Assembly: GCA_947627285.1 (NCBI GenBank)
Contig: CANQVL010000006.1
Location: forward strand, 21,363 to 85,362
Direction: 5' to 3'
Source: an uncultured Oscillospiraceae bacterium
Lineage (GTDB): Bacteria; Bacillota; Clostridia; Oscillospirales; Oscillospiraceae
DNA: 64,000 nt
Part shown: positions 8,763 through 18,263 of the stretch, piece after piece
Numbering within the stretch: position 1 is the first letter of the stretch
Layout of the letters: every line of letters starts with the position of its first letter
Notes under the pieces: generated by a model
What the model was told of the DNA's origin: nothing
What the model saw: the letters and a program-made list of their open reading frames with translations, nothing else
Database searches by the model: none
Translations under genes and position numbers: made by a program

Positions 8763-9437
8763 CTATTTGCAGAAGCGGTGCTTTCCTATGGTCACGAGCT
8801 GCGGCCTTGACCATATCCACTTGCTGGTCGCCGTGGCGGGGTTGAAATAATATATCGCCCCGCCGGAGGGGTCCCAGCCGTTCAGCGCCTCCCGCGCCGC
8901 CCGGTAGGCGCTCTCCGCCACGGGCTCGTTGAACTGCCCGTCGTCCAGGCAGGAGAAGGCGCCCTTCTGGTATATGACTCCGGACATGGTGGAGGGGAAG
9001 GAGGGGTGCTCCATGCGGTTGAGCACCACCGCCCCCACCGCCACCTGCCCGGAGTAGGGCTCGCCGCGGGCCTCGGCGGATATGAGCCGCGCCAGGAGGT
9101 TGAGGTCCGCCGAGCCTCCGGCGCTGCCGGAGGAGCCGGAGGGCAGACCTATCGCCGCCAGTGTCGCGGGACCCGCTACGCCGTCGGGCGTCAGCCCATT
9201 TTTCTTCTGGAACTGCTTTACCGCCTCCTCGGTGCGGGAGCCGTATATCCCGTCCGCCGCGCCGGAGTAGTAGCCCCAATCGGAGAGGCGCTGCTGTATC
9301 TTCTTCACCGTCTCCCCGGAGGACCCGCGCTTCCAGCTCTCTGCGTAGGCGTCGGGCGCCGCCTGGAACAAACAAATAAGGAGCACGTTCACGGCAAAGA
9401 CCGCCAAAAGCGACGCCGTGAGCTTTTTTCTGTCCAT
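8763..9437 (-). CDS. sleB: Spore cortex-lytic enzyme SleB-like
   Basis: The 224-residue product has a signal peptide ending near AYAES, a peptidoglycan-binding repeat (about 38-100, with IQQRLSDWGYY and TEEAVKQFQKKNGLTPDG) and a C-terminal SleB hydrolase domain with the catalytic Glu in LISAEARGEPY. SleB is a lytic transglycosylase stored in the spore that breaks cortex muramic-delta-lactam peptidoglycan at germination. I prefer the ATG at 9437, since GAGGTGA lies 5 bp before it, over a GTG at 9446. It follows gerAB closely. No ypeB, the usual SleB partner, is in the window. Confidence 0.92.
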   Translation of the reverse strand: MDRKKLTASLLAVFAVNVLLICLFQAAPDAYAESWKRGSSGETVKKIQQRLSDWGYYSGAADGIYGSRTEEAVKQFQKKNGLTPDGVAGPATLAAIGLPSGSSGSAGGSADLNLLARLISAEARGEPYSGQVAVGAVVLNRMEHPSFPSTMSGVIYQKGAFSCLDDGQFNEPVAESAYRAAREALNGWDPSGGAIYYFNPATATSKWIWSRPQLVTIGKHRFCK

Positions 9438-9447
9438 TTTTATCACC

Positions 9448-10536
9448 TCAGTATTTCTTTCTCAGCTTTCCCACCGCCATGACGGCGGGGATAAGCACAA
9501 CAGTGAACGCAAGGCTTATCGCCGGCACGATGAACTCCGAAAGGCGCAGGAACTCAAAGGCGTCCCTCGCCGTCAAAAACGCCGCGGCGCCGGAGAGTAT
9601 GGCGGTGGGCGGCACGAAGAAGGAGCGGCGTTTGACCCCCGTGACGGTTTTCCAGATCTCCGCCACTATCATCAGTATCGACGTGAGGAATATGAAGTCC
9701 GTCACTATCCATATCGCCACCACCACCGCCTCCACGCGCTCGATGACGCCGAAGACCTTGATGTTGCGTATCACCATGAAAAAGGCGTTCTCCATGGTGA
9801 TGGAAAGGCTCTCCCCCAGCGTCCCCAGGGTGAAAAACGTCACCGCGAGGGCAATGAGGGACAGTATCGCAAGCCAGGGGAACGCGGTGGGCCGCACCGC
9901 CCTTTCCGCCGTGACGTGTCCCCGCAGGAACAGGAAATACCCGAAGCCCGCCGTCACGTTGAAGATGGGCGCCGCGCCGTACAAAATGTCCCGCCAGCTT
10001 CGGTAGGTCACCGGCAGAAGGTTTTCGGCGGATATGTCGGGCGCGGCGAAGACCAGCACCACCGCTATGACCCCCAAAAGTATGGGCATAAGCACCTCCG
10101 CCGTGCGCGAGACGGTCTTTGTGAGCCCCGAAGCCGTCAGCACCGCCGCCAGGAGCATCACCACGATGAACACCGGCGTGTTCCCGTTGGGGTAGACGGT
10201 GGAGAGAAGCCTTTCCGCCGCCGAACGCGCCAGAAAGCCCCCGTAATAGGTGAGCCACAGGGCGCTCAGCACCCCAAAGACTCGCCCCGCCACGGGACCC
10301 AGACCCAGCATCGCCATATCCTGGAGCCCCAGCCCCTCCGGGGCGTTTTTCCTCAGCGCCCTTGTGAGCGCCAGCAGCGCCGCTCCCGCGGCAAAGGCGG
10401 CAATGGGCGAAAGCCACGCCGCCCTGCCCCCCAGCATGACGGCGGCGGAGGGCAGTATGCGTATCATCGGCGACAGCAGGCTTACAAACAGCAGTACCCT
10501 CAGCTGCCTCTCAGTGATTCTGTCAGTTTTTCCCAC
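9448..10536 (-). CDS. gerAB: Spore germinant receptor subunit B (GerAB-type permease)
   Basis: The 362-residue protein has about ten hydrophobic segments and the layout of the APC-type GerAB/YndE germination permeases, starting MGKTDRITERQLRVLLF. In the spore inner membrane this subunit binds the germinant, often an amino acid. It overlaps the end of the GerAC-type gene by 37 bp, which implies coupled translation. It is the third receptor gene here (order A, C, B), followed by sleB. The ligand cannot be predicted. Confidence 0.9.
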   Translation of the reverse strand: MGKTDRITERQLRVLLFVSLLSPMIRILPSAAVMLGGRAAWLSPIAAFAAGAALLALTRALRKNAPEGLGLQDMAMLGLGPVAGRVFGVLSALWLTYYGGFLARSAAERLLSTVYPNGNTPVFIVVMLLAAVLTASGLTKTVSRTAEVLMPILLGVIAVVLVFAAPDISAENLLPVTYRSWRDILYGAAPIFNVTAGFGYFLFLRGHVTAERAVRPTAFPWLAILSLIALAVTFFTLGTLGESLSITMENAFFMVIRNIKVFGVIERVEAVVVAIWIVTDFIFLTSILMIVAEIWKTVTGVKRRSFFVPPTAILSGAAAFLTARDAFEFLRLSEFIVPAISLAFTVVLIPAVMAVGKLRKKY

Positions 10537-11702
10537 GGACTTCCCTCCTCCTTTCCGCTTATCTCCGGCGGGTCGATGATGTCATAGGTGCGCATGAGCA
10601 CGCTTTTCACGCTCACGTCCACGGGCAGGGCGGTAAAAATGTCCTCCCAGCGTTGGGGCATATCCTCCATCTTTATCGGCTCCCGCCGCTCGCATATGCC
10701 CTCCAGGTCCAGAAAATCGAGCCCCAGCGTCCTCTCCCGCTCCAATACCTTTTCCAGCGCCCCGCCCATGAGCTCCGAAAGCTTTTCCTCCACCTTGCGC
10801 CGGAGCTTTTCGTCCCTGAGGTCCGCAAGCCCGTCCATACTCACAAGGTTGGACTGAAGCTCCAACTCCAGCCGTATCCTCTCCAGCTCCCCGCTGTCGG
10901 AAAAAACAGGGCGTATTTTTGGCTTTACCAGGTCCACTGACACCGTGAGCACCGCGTCCTCCACGGGAACGTCCAGGTTGTGGGACTCGTATTTCCCCAA
11001 AATCAGCATGGCGCCCAGCGTCTCCTCCTCCGTCAGGTATCCGGCGGTGGAATCGGGGAGCATGACGGCGAAGCCCGCGGGCTTTATGTTCATATCTCCC
11101 CGGTTCTCAAAGAGCTTTTCCTCCTTCTCGCCCCGGACGCACTGGATGAGGGCGCAGCCGTTCTCCGAAAGCGACGCCGCGATCTCCCGGCAGGAGAAGA
11201 CGTACCCCTCCCCCACCTTGGGCAGGCTCTCCGTAAGCCCCGCCACCACGTCCGCCGCAGGAGTCTCCTTTCCGGCGACGCCGGAGACAAGGTCCAAAGC
11301 GGTGCCGTCCCGGACGATGAACAGCCCCGTGTCAAGGCGCATTTCCGAAAAGCGCTCCACGTAATCCAGAACCTCGTCAAGCCGCGTTTTGGCGGCGTCC
11401 TCGCCTATGAGCATACTCTCCGTGTGGGAGAGTATCGCCTGCCTGCCCAGGGGCATGAGCGTGAGCTCGTTCATGGCGACGCCGATGGAGGGGCCGGTGT
11501 TTTGGTACATCCGCGCCTCCTGCTTCTCGCCGGCGGTGCCGCAGATGGACACGTTCACCCCGTCCTCCGCCGTATCCACGGTGACGGTGCGCACAAGCTC
11601 GATCATCTCAAGCCTGCGGTAGTTGGAAAAAATGGTGAGCCCCGAGGAACAGCCCGTCAGGGCAAGGCACACCGCCAGCGAAAGAAAAACCGCTCTTTTC
11701 AC
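10500..11702 (-). CDS. gerAC: Spore germinant receptor subunit C (GerAC-type lipoprotein)
   Basis: I read this from a GTG at 11702 that overlaps the gerAA stop (GTGA), giving 400 residues. The N-terminus is a lipoprotein signal with lipobox LTGC and acyl-cysteine 18. The rest matches the Ger(x)C family, with DLVSGVAGKETPAADVV in the middle and a helical C-terminal domain. GerAC is anchored on the outer face of the spore inner membrane and is needed for receptor function. Start, overlaps and neighbours are all consistent with a single gerA operon. Confidence 0.9.
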   Translation of the reverse strand: MKRAVFLSLAVCLALTGCSSGLTIFSNYRRLEMIELVRTVTVDTAEDGVNVSICGTAGEKQEARMYQNTGPSIGVAMNELTLMPLGRQAILSHTESMLIGEDAAKTRLDEVLDYVERFSEMRLDTGLFIVRDGTALDLVSGVAGKETPAADVVAGLTESLPKVGEGYVFSCREIAASLSENGCALIQCVRGEKEEKLFENRGDMNIKPAGFAVMLPDSTAGYLTEEETLGAMLILGKYESHNLDVPVEDAVLTVSVDLVKPKIRPVFSDSGELERIRLELELQSNLVSMDGLADLRDEKLRRKVEEKLSELMGGALEKVLERERTLGLDFLDLEGICERREPIKMEDMPQRWEDIFTALPVDVSVKSVLMRTYDIIDPPEISGKEEGSPWEKLTESLRGS

Positions 11703-13198
11703 AGCTTCGCCTCCCCTCCGCTGCCGGTCTTCAGCTCCGGCTCCCGGTCCTTTTTGTCCGTCATGCTGTGCCTGAAAAGCGCCCGGGATACGTGCCTGCC
11801 CTCGCTCCCGGCGAAGGGGGACATATACGGCACGCCGTAGCTCTCCAAAGACGACAGGTGATAGACCAAAAGCGCGCACCCCAGCGCCACACCGAACATA
11901 CCCAGCGCTATGGCGGCGAGGACCAGCAGGAACCTGCACAGCCTCAGCGCCGAGCCCATGTCCAGGTTGGGCATGGTGTACCCGGCTATCCCCGCCAGGG
12001 CTATCACCACCACTACCACCGGCGACACTACGCTCGCCTCCACCGCCGACTGCCCCACGATGAGCGCGCCGATTATTGAAACCGTCTCGCCTATGGGGCT
12101 TGGCAGCCGTATCCCCGCCTCCTGCAAAAGCTCAAAGGCCAGGAGCATCATTATCGCCTCCGCCGCCGTGGGGAAGGGCACCTGCTGCTTCGCCTCTATC
12201 ATGGACTGCATGAGACGCGTCGGTATCATCTCCTGATGGTACATCGCCACCGCCACGTAAAACGCCGGCGCCAGGAGCGTCAGCGCCACGGCGAGGTAGC
12301 GAAGCAGCGTCAGGCAGGAGGCCACGATGAAGTGCCCCGAGTGGTCCTCCGGCACCTTCATGAACTGGGAAAACGTCCCCGGGGCCAAAAACCCCAGGGG
12401 CAGGCCGTCCACGAGGATCCCCACGCGCCCCTCCAGGATGTTCATGCAGAACTTGTCCGACCTCTCGGTGGTTATCACCTGGGGGAAGGGGGACCTGGGG
12501 TTGTCCACGATGTTTTCCTCGATGGCGGCGCTTGTAAGCGCCCCCTCCACGTTTATATTTGAAAGCCTCCGCTCCGCCTCGGCGACGATCCCCTCGTTTG
12601 TGAAGCCCTCGATATATATGAGCGTCGCCGCCGTGTCCGCCCGCGTGCCCAGGCTGTATTCCTTTATCTTCAAATGCGGGTTCCGAAGCTTTCGCCGCAC
12701 CAGGGTGGTGTTTATCTTCATGGTCTCCACAAAGGCGTCCTTTGCGCCCTTCACCACCTTTTCTTCCTTTGGCGCCTCCACGCTCCGCCTCTGCTGGCTC
12801 TTGACCTCAAAGGTCACAGCCGTGCGCTCCGCGTCGAATATGAGGGCGCAGAAGCCGTTGAGCAGGTCCCCCGCCAGGTCCCCCAGTTGCGTCCTGCTCT
12901 TGGCGGTGTAGACGTACACCGACCCTCCCAGGAGCATGGCTATCACATCACCCGCGCCCCTGCACCCCCCGAACCGCTCCGGGTCCGTCAGGGGCTTTAT
13001 CACCTGCTCCGCCACGTCCGAGCCGGATACCAGCCCGTCAATGAAGCATAGCCGCGCCGTCCTCCCCGGCACGCCCCCGATGAGAAGCTCCCGGGACTCA
13101 AAGTCGTAGCAGCTTTCAAATACCTTCTCCACCGCCGCCACCGTCACCGGCGAGCTCTCCCCCACCTGCGGCGCGGCGCTTGATGTCTCTCTGCGCAT
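11699..13198 (-). CDS. gerAA: Spore germinant receptor subunit A (GerAA-type)
   Basis: The 499-residue product starts at an ATG (13198) behind GGGTGA; in-frame sequence further upstream lacks a ribosome site. It has the large N-terminal soluble domain of GerAA proteins (ESRELLIGGVPGRTARLCFIDGLV) and about five C-terminal membrane helices, including the conserved PFPTAAEAIMMLLAFELLQEAG and RLPSPIGETVSIIGALIVG stretches. Together with subunits B and C it forms the germinant-gated channel of the spore inner membrane. First gene of the cluster. A forespore (SigG) promoter is expected upstream but I could not identify one with confidence. Confidence 0.92.
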   Translation of the reverse strand: MRRETSSAAPQVGESSPVTVAAVEKVFESCYDFESRELLIGGVPGRTARLCFIDGLVSGSDVAEQVIKPLTDPERFGGCRGAGDVIAMLLGGSVYVYTAKSRTQLGDLAGDLLNGFCALIFDAERTAVTFEVKSQQRRSVEAPKEEKVVKGAKDAFVETMKINTTLVRRKLRNPHLKIKEYSLGTRADTAATLIYIEGFTNEGIVAEAERRLSNINVEGALTSAAIEENIVDNPRSPFPQVITTERSDKFCMNILEGRVGILVDGLPLGFLAPGTFSQFMKVPEDHSGHFIVASCLTLLRYLAVALTLLAPAFYVAVAMYHQEMIPTRLMQSMIEAKQQVPFPTAAEAIMMLLAFELLQEAGIRLPSPIGETVSIIGALIVGQSAVEASVVSPVVVVVIALAGIAGYTMPNLDMGSALRLCRFLLVLAAIALGMFGVALGCALLVYHLSSLESYGVPYMSPFAGSEGRHVSRALFRHSMTDKKDREPELKTGSGGEAKL

Positions 13199-13289
13199 AT
13201 CATCACCCGAAAAGAAAATTTCAAATTTATTTTGCCTCAGCCGCGCCCAATTAGTTTTTGTAATTTTTTCATTTTTCGCCGTTAAGCCA

Positions 13290-13318
13290 TTGACACGCGT
13301 CACGTTAAATGGTAAAAT
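13290..13318 (+). promoter_or_regulatory. Promoter of the GNAT gene
   Basis: TTGACA (13290-13295), 17 bp, TAAAAT (13313-13318), about 40 bp before the TTG start of the acetyltransferase gene. Near-consensus housekeeping promoter in the spacer shared with the divergent gerA operon. Confidence 0.75.
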
Positions 13319-13359
13319 CATTCACAATCTGAAATAATCGCGGAAGGAGTTGGAAAAGG

Positions 13360-13929
13360 TTGTTCCTTGAGACGCCGCGTCTGACGATACGCCACATGAC
13401 GGAGGAGGACTATCCCGACTGGCGGGAATACGGCATGGACCCTGAGTGCTGCCGGATGCTGGGCACCTGGTGCCCCGTGAATGAGACGGAGGCCCGGGAG
13501 GCCTTTGAGTGGCTGATGGTCAACGAAAAGCGCTTTTACGCCATAGTCCTCCGGGAGGAGGGGAAGTGCATAGGGCACCTCATCGTCGGAAATTTCCCGG
13601 AGATAGGGAAGCTGCCGGAGCTCACGGGCCTGGAGGGGCGGACCCTCACGTTCTGCGTGACCGGGAGCTGCCGCCGCCGGGGTTACGCCTCGGAGGCCGT
13701 GGGAGCGGTGGTGGAGTATCTCTTTGAAAAGCGCGGTGTGGATTACGTAAATTCAGGCTACTTCACCTTCAACGAGCCCTCCCGCCGCCTCCACGAAAAG
13801 CTGGGCTTCACCCCCATAACCACCGCCACCGTCCCCCTCCCCGACGGCGCCCCCGCCACCGGCGTAGAAACCATCCTCCGCAACCCCAACTCCCCATCTC
13901 CCCACCCCGCTAAAATATCCGAAAAATAA
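13360..13929 (+). CDS. GNAT-family N-acetyltransferase (RimJ/RimL-like)
   Basis: The 189-residue product starts LETPRLTIRHMTEEDY, the common opening of RimJ/RimL-type acetyltransferases. It has the acetyl-CoA loop in a CRRRGYASEAVGAVVEYLF context and the late SRRLHEKLGF motif. The start is a TTG behind AAGGAG. Relatives acetylate protein N-termini, aminoglycosides or small amines; the substrate is unknown. It is a single gene with its own promoter and a shared terminator facing mfd. The last 25 residues are Pro/Ser-rich and look unstructured. Confidence 0.85.
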   Translation: MFLETPRLTIRHMTEEDYPDWREYGMDPECCRMLGTWCPVNETEAREAFEWLMVNEKRFYAIVLREEGKCIGHLIVGNFPEIGKLPELTGLEGRTLTFCVTGSCRRRGYASEAVGAVVEYLFEKRGVDYVNSGYFTFNEPSRRLHEKLGFTPITTATVPLPDGAPATGVETILRNPNSPSPHPAKISEK

Positions 13930-13963
13930 TCAAAAAGGACGGTCATCGCCGTCCTTTTTGATT
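13928..13963. terminator. Bidirectional terminator between the GNAT gene and mfd
   Basis: AATCAAAAAGGACGG, a six-base loop and CCGTCCTTTTTGATT form a perfect 15 bp inverted repeat with A/T tails on both sides, so it can end transcripts from both convergent genes. Confidence 0.88.
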
Positions 13964-13966
13964 ATT

Positions 13967-16900
13967 TTATGCGCTCTTATAATCCCGTACAAACGTCACC
14001 GCCGCGTTTAAGGGCCTTTCTCCCGGTCGAAGCTTCAGGGAAATCGCGGGCTTCAGACCCGCTTCGATCTTCACGCGGTTTTTGTAGAAGGGCAGGGAGT
14101 AGAGCCGCGACACCCGGTCCATCTCAAAATCACTGATGGAGAAAATGAGCCGCCCCTGCTTTTGACTTATCTCCGAAATGCCCGTGTCCGCCGCCTCGCC
14201 CCGCAAAAGGGCGATGTGGATTAGGGAGTTGACCTCGGCGGGCGGGTCGCCGAACCTGTCGATGAGCTCGTCCGTCATGTCGTCCGCGTCCTCCTCGGTG
14301 CGTATATGGGCGATCCGCCGGTACAAATCCATTCTCTGCTCGGCGCTTGCCACGTAGCTTTCCGGTATGTTTGCCGACACCGCCAGATCCGCCGCGCACT
14401 CCGGCTTTTCGGGTATCTTCTCCCCCTTCTCCTCGTGAACCGCCTCCTCCAGCAGCTTCAGGTACATATCGTACCCCACGCTCATCATGTGCCCCGACTG
14501 CTCCGCGCCCAGGATATTCCCCGCGCCCCGGATCTCCAGGTCCCGCATGGCTATTTTGAAGCCCGAGTTGAACTCCGCGAACTCCCGTATAGCCGAGAGC
14601 CGCTTTTCCGCCACCTCGGTGAGCACCTTGTCCCGCCGGAAGGTGAAGTAGGCGAACGCCCGGCGGGAAGACCTGCCCACGCGCCCGCGTATCTGGTGGA
14701 GCTGCGCCAGCCCCATCTTGTCCGCGTCCTCGATTATCAGCGTGTTCACGTTGGGTATGTCGATGCCCGTCTCGATTATGGTGGTGCAAACAAGCACCTG
14801 CACGTCCCCCGCCTGCATCGCCTCCATGACGCTTCCCAGCTGCTCCTCGTCCATCTTCCCGTGGGCGACGGCGACGGTCACGCCCTCCACAAGCTCGCGT
14901 ATCTGCGCCGCCGTCCGCTCGATGTTGTCCACCCGGTTGTGGAGATAGTACACCTGCCCCCCGCGTGAGACCTCGCGGCGTATGGCGTCGGCGAGCACCG
15001 ACCAGTCGTGCTCCATCACATACGTCTGCACCGGCTGCCGGTCCGAGGGCGGCTCCTCGATGGTGGACATGTCCCGCACGCCGGACAGCGCCATGTTCAG
15101 CGTCCTGGGTATGGGCGTGGCGGAGAGCGTGAGCACGTCCACCTTGCGTGAGAGCTCCTTCAGCCTCTCCTTGTGCTGGACCCCGAAGCGCTGCTCCTCG
15201 TCCACCACCAAAAGGCCCAGCTTTTTGAAGTGTACGTCCTTCTGCAAAAGCTTGTGGGTGCCTATCACTATGTCCACCGTCCCGTCCTCCAGCCCCTGGA
15301 GGGCCTTTTTTATCTGCGCGGCGGAGCGGAAGCGGCTCAGCACCTCGATGGATACGGGGAACCCGTCGAATCTCCGCGCCGCCGTCTGGTAGTGCTGCTG
15401 CGCCAAAACCGTTGTGGGCACGAGTATCGCCGCCTGCTTCCCGTCCATGACGCACTTCATAACGGCCCTCAGCGCCACCTCCGTCTTCCCGTAGCCCACG
15501 TCCCCGCACAGGAGCCTGTCCATGGGCACGGCGCTCTCCATATCCGCCTTTATCTCCCGTATCGCCCTGAGCTGGTCGTCGGTCTCCTGATACTCAAAAT
15601 TGTCCTCAAACTCCCTCTGCCAGGGTGTGTCCGGGGAAAAGGCGTAGCCCGTTGCCTTCTGCCGCTCAGCCTGGAGCTTCAAAAGCCCGTCCGCCAGGTC
15701 CTTCACCGCCGCCTTCGCCTTGCTCTTCGCCTTCGCCCAGTCCGTGCCGCCCAGCTTTGAGAGCTTCACAGGCGCGTCCTCTCCCGCGCCTATATATTTT
15801 GACACCGCGTCCAGCTTCGTGGCGGGCACAAAGAGCCGGTCCGTCCCGGCGTAGGCTATCTGTATATAGTCCTTCAACGCCCCGTCCACCTCGCGCTTGA
15901 CCATGCCCACAAAGCGCCCGATGCCGTACACCTCGTGTACCACCAGGTCCCCTGGGCTCAGATCCGTGAAGCTGTCAAGCTTCTGCCTGTTTGACGGGAG
16001 CTTTTTCTTTGCCCTCCGGCGGAAAAGTCCCTGGGCGGCAAGCCCCTCGGTGATTATCGCAAGCTTCATTCCGGGGTATTCAAGCCCCGCCGAAAGGGAC
16101 CCTAAGGATATATACACCACGCCCTTTTCGGGAAGCTCCGGGAGCTCAAAGCTGTATGCGGCGCTCACGCCCTTTTCCCGGAGCTTGTCGTGGAGTACCT
16201 CGCCCCTGCCCTTGTCCCTCACCAGCGCCACCACGCTGTAGCCCGTCTTGCGGTAGTGGTCGATGTCGGAGACCGCCGTCTCCATGCTCCCGCCGTAGCT
16301 GGGCAGCTGCTTTGCCGTGAGCGTCGCCAGGGTTTTGGGGCGCAGCGGGTACTGGCTCTGGGTGAAGCTCGCCATCATCACCACCGGGAAGTCCGAAAGC
16401 CTCTCCACCGCGGACTCCCAATCCTCAATGAGCCTCTCCGGTCCGCCGTCGGTGATGTTCCCCTCCTTCAAGGAGGTCATGTCCTGCCCCAATTGCCAGA
16501 TAAAGTTTTTCGCCCGCTCAGCAAGTCTTGAGGGCTCGCACATCACAACTACGGCGTCCCGTGGCAGGTAGTCTATCCCCGACGCCGGCTCGTATATGAG
16601 GTCCAAATACCTGTCGGAGGCTGGGAGACCGCGCCCGTCCTGAACGCGCTTTAGGTCGGCAAGCACGTTCTCCAAAAGCTCCCGCCCCACGCTCTTTTTC
16701 TTCATGAGCCGCTTGCCGTAGGCATCCATGCGCGCGGCAAGCCCCTCCGGGCCGCCCTTCGCCGCCGTCACCGGCGCTTCCCTGGCAGGGAGTATAAGGC
16801 AGGACTCCGTATTCTCCACGCGCCTCTGGCTGGACACGTCAAAGTACCCCATGGAATCTATCTCGTCCCCCCAGAACTCGCACCTGACGGGGTAGGAGTA

Positions 16901-17461
16901 CGCCGGGGAGAACACGTCAAGAATCCCGCCGCGCAGGGCGAACTGCCCCGCGCCCTCCACCTGGCTCGTCCTCTCGTACCCCGCCTTCACCAGCGTTTCG
17001 GTGAGCGCGCCCAGATCAACGGCGGCGCCGGCCCTGAGCTCCACCGTGAGCCCCTCCAGCACGTCCGGCGGCACGGTGCGGGTCATGAGCCCGTCGGGTG
17101 TGGCTACCACGATGGGGCGTTCCTCCGTCATCAGCCTGTGCAGGGTGGAGATACGCGCCCTCTCGCCGTCCCGGGAGACGCCCTCGGCGTTGTAGAACAC
17201 AAAGTCCCGCCCCAAAAGCATGGATGGCGTCCCGCCGGTGAAGGCGGACAAATCCTCGGCGGTCCTGCGCGCCTCCGCCTCGTCGGCGCACAGCACCGCC
17301 AGCGGCCGACCCGTCGCCAGGTACACCGCCGCCGCCGCGTGAGCTCGCGGCAGCGCCCCCGCGCCGGACAGCAGCGCCGGGCACCTGCCGGCGTCTATCG
17401 CCTCCAGCACCCGCTTTACCGACTCCTCGCCGATTATGGATCTCGTAAGGGCTTCAAACAT
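13967..17461 (-). CDS. mfd: Transcription-repair coupling factor Mfd
   Basis: Mfd removes RNA polymerase stalled at DNA damage and recruits UvrA. The 1164-residue product (ATG at 17461 with GGAGTGA upstream) shows the UvrB-like N-terminal domains, the RNA-polymerase-interacting domain near residue 490 (DLVVHEVYGIGRFVGM), a superfamily 2 translocase with GDVGYGKTEVA and DEEQRFGV, the TRG-type motif region (IRGRVGRSSRRAFAYF) and the C-terminal autoinhibitory domain. Length is normal. It is separated from rsmG by 93 bp with a hairpin, so it may be expressed at a different level from the upstream genes. Confidence 0.98.
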   Translation of the reverse strand: MFEALTRSIIGEESVKRVLEAIDAGRCPALLSGAGALPRAHAAAAVYLATGRPLAVLCADEAEARRTAEDLSAFTGGTPSMLLGRDFVFYNAEGVSRDGERARISTLHRLMTEERPIVVATPDGLMTRTVPPDVLEGLTVELRAGAAVDLGALTETLVKAGYERTSQVEGAGQFALRGGILDVFSPAYSYPVRCEFWGDEIDSMGYFDVSSQRRVENTESCLILPAREAPVTAAKGGPEGLAARMDAYGKRLMKKKSVGRELLENVLADLKRVQDGRGLPASDRYLDLIYEPASGIDYLPRDAVVVMCEPSRLAERAKNFIWQLGQDMTSLKEGNITDGGPERLIEDWESAVERLSDFPVVMMASFTQSQYPLRPKTLATLTAKQLPSYGGSMETAVSDIDHYRKTGYSVVALVRDKGRGEVLHDKLREKGVSAAYSFELPELPEKGVVYISLGSLSAGLEYPGMKLAIITEGLAAQGLFRRRAKKKLPSNRQKLDSFTDLSPGDLVVHEVYGIGRFVGMVKREVDGALKDYIQIAYAGTDRLFVPATKLDAVSKYIGAGEDAPVKLSKLGGTDWAKAKSKAKAAVKDLADGLLKLQAERQKATGYAFSPDTPWQREFEDNFEYQETDDQLRAIREIKADMESAVPMDRLLCGDVGYGKTEVALRAVMKCVMDGKQAAILVPTTVLAQQHYQTAARRFDGFPVSIEVLSRFRSAAQIKKALQGLEDGTVDIVIGTHKLLQKDVHFKKLGLLVVDEEQRFGVQHKERLKELSRKVDVLTLSATPIPRTLNMALSGVRDMSTIEEPPSDRQPVQTYVMEHDWSVLADAIRREVSRGGQVYYLHNRVDNIERTAAQIRELVEGVTVAVAHGKMDEEQLGSVMEAMQAGDVQVLVCTTIIETGIDIPNVNTLIIEDADKMGLAQLHQIRGRVGRSSRRAFAYFTFRRDKVLTEVAEKRLSAIREFAEFNSGFKIAMRDLEIRGAGNILGAEQSGHMMSVGYDMYLKLLEEAVHEEKGEKIPEKPECAADLAVSANIPESYVASAEQRMDLYRRIAHIRTEEDADDMTDELIDRFGDPPAEVNSLIHIALLRGEAADTGISEISQKQGRLIFSISDFEMDRVSRLYSLPFYKNRVKIEAGLKPAISLKLRPGERPLNAAVTFVRDYKSA

Positions 17462-17495
17462 AAATATCACTCCACGGTATATTCCCACGCCGAAA

Positions 17496-17522
17496 TGCCC
17501 CGATACGGCGTATCGGGGGGCA
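17496..17522 (-). terminator. Hairpin between rsmG and mfd
   Basis: The minus strand reads TGCCCCCCGATAC then GTATCGGGGCA, a near-perfect GC-rich stem with a very short loop and only a weak T-rich tail. It may partly end or attenuate transcription before mfd. Confidence 0.5.
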
Positions 17523-17554
17523 TTCGACAATATATTGCTTTCTTGAAATTTCGC

Positions 17555-18262
17555 TTACGGCGCGCGCTTGGCTATCGCCGCCCACCTTCTGGGGAAGCGG
17601 GCGTCGGTGGGGGCCGTCTTTTCAACGACCACCAAACGCCGCCTTATTTCCGTGCCGGGGACGGTGTATTCCCGTATTTCGCTTAATTCCCCGCCCAGGG
17701 CGGAGACGGCGGCGCGCGCCTCCTCCACCTCGCCGCCGCAGTCGCCTGACTTCATGGCGATGAACCTGCCGCCGACTTTTGTCAGGGGCAGGCACAGCTC
17801 GGCGAGCACCCGGAGCCTTGCCACGGCGCGGGATACGGTAAAATCAAAGCTCTCCCTGTATTCCGGGGCCCTTCCCAGCTCCTCCGCTCTGCCGGCGACG
17901 CATTTGCAGTCAAGCCCAAGCTCGCTGGTAAGGCGGGAGAGGAAGTCTATCTTCTTCTCCGTTGCGTCTATCACGGTGAGGTCCGTCTCCGGGACGGCTA
18001 TCTTTATCGCAAGCCCCGGAAGTCCCCCGCCCGTGCCTATGTCCGCCAGCGTCCTCCCCCTCAGGCCCGCAAGCCCGGCAACGGCTATGCTGTCCAAAAA
18101 GTGGAGCCTGGCGGCGTCCTCCTCGCTCTCTATCGCCGTGAGGTTAAAGTCCCTGTTTGCCTCCGTGAGGCGCTGAAAGTACGTCCTGTACATCTCCGCC
18201 GCCCCCTCCGGCAGGGGAACGCCGAGGGCGGAGGCGCCCTCGGCTATGATACGTTCCAGCAT
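17555..18262 (-). CDS. rsmG: 16S rRNA (guanine527-N7)-methyltransferase RsmG
   Basis: The 235-residue product has the Rossmann-type SAM site LADIGTGGGLPGLAI near residue 72, preceded by FNLTAI and HFLDSI, all hallmarks of RsmG (GidB). It methylates G527 in the 530 loop of 16S rRNA; loss gives low-level streptomycin resistance in other bacteria. In most Firmicutes rsmG lies between mnmG and parA close to dnaA. Here it is still linked to parAB but without mnmE/mnmG, and mscL, a small Cys-rich gene, serS and a coiled-coil gene separate it from parAB. Confidence 0.97.
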   Translation of the reverse strand: MLERIIAEGASALGVPLPEGAAEMYRTYFQRLTEANRDFNLTAIESEEDAARLHFLDSIAVAGLAGLRGRTLADIGTGGGLPGLAIKIAVPETDLTVIDATEKKIDFLSRLTSELGLDCKCVAGRAEELGRAPEYRESFDFTVSRAVARLRVLAELCLPLTKVGGRFIAMKSGDCGGEVEEARAAVSALGGELSEIREYTVPGTEIRRRLVVVEKTAPTDARFPRRWAAIAKRAP

Positions 18263-18263
18263 T

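Noticed and set aside
7717..9375. A 552-codon open frame on the minus strand opposite cysK and sleB
   Set aside because: It is antisense to cysK and out of frame with sleB, with Gly/Arg/His-rich composition typical of shadow frames in GC-rich DNA. No homology or ribosome site.
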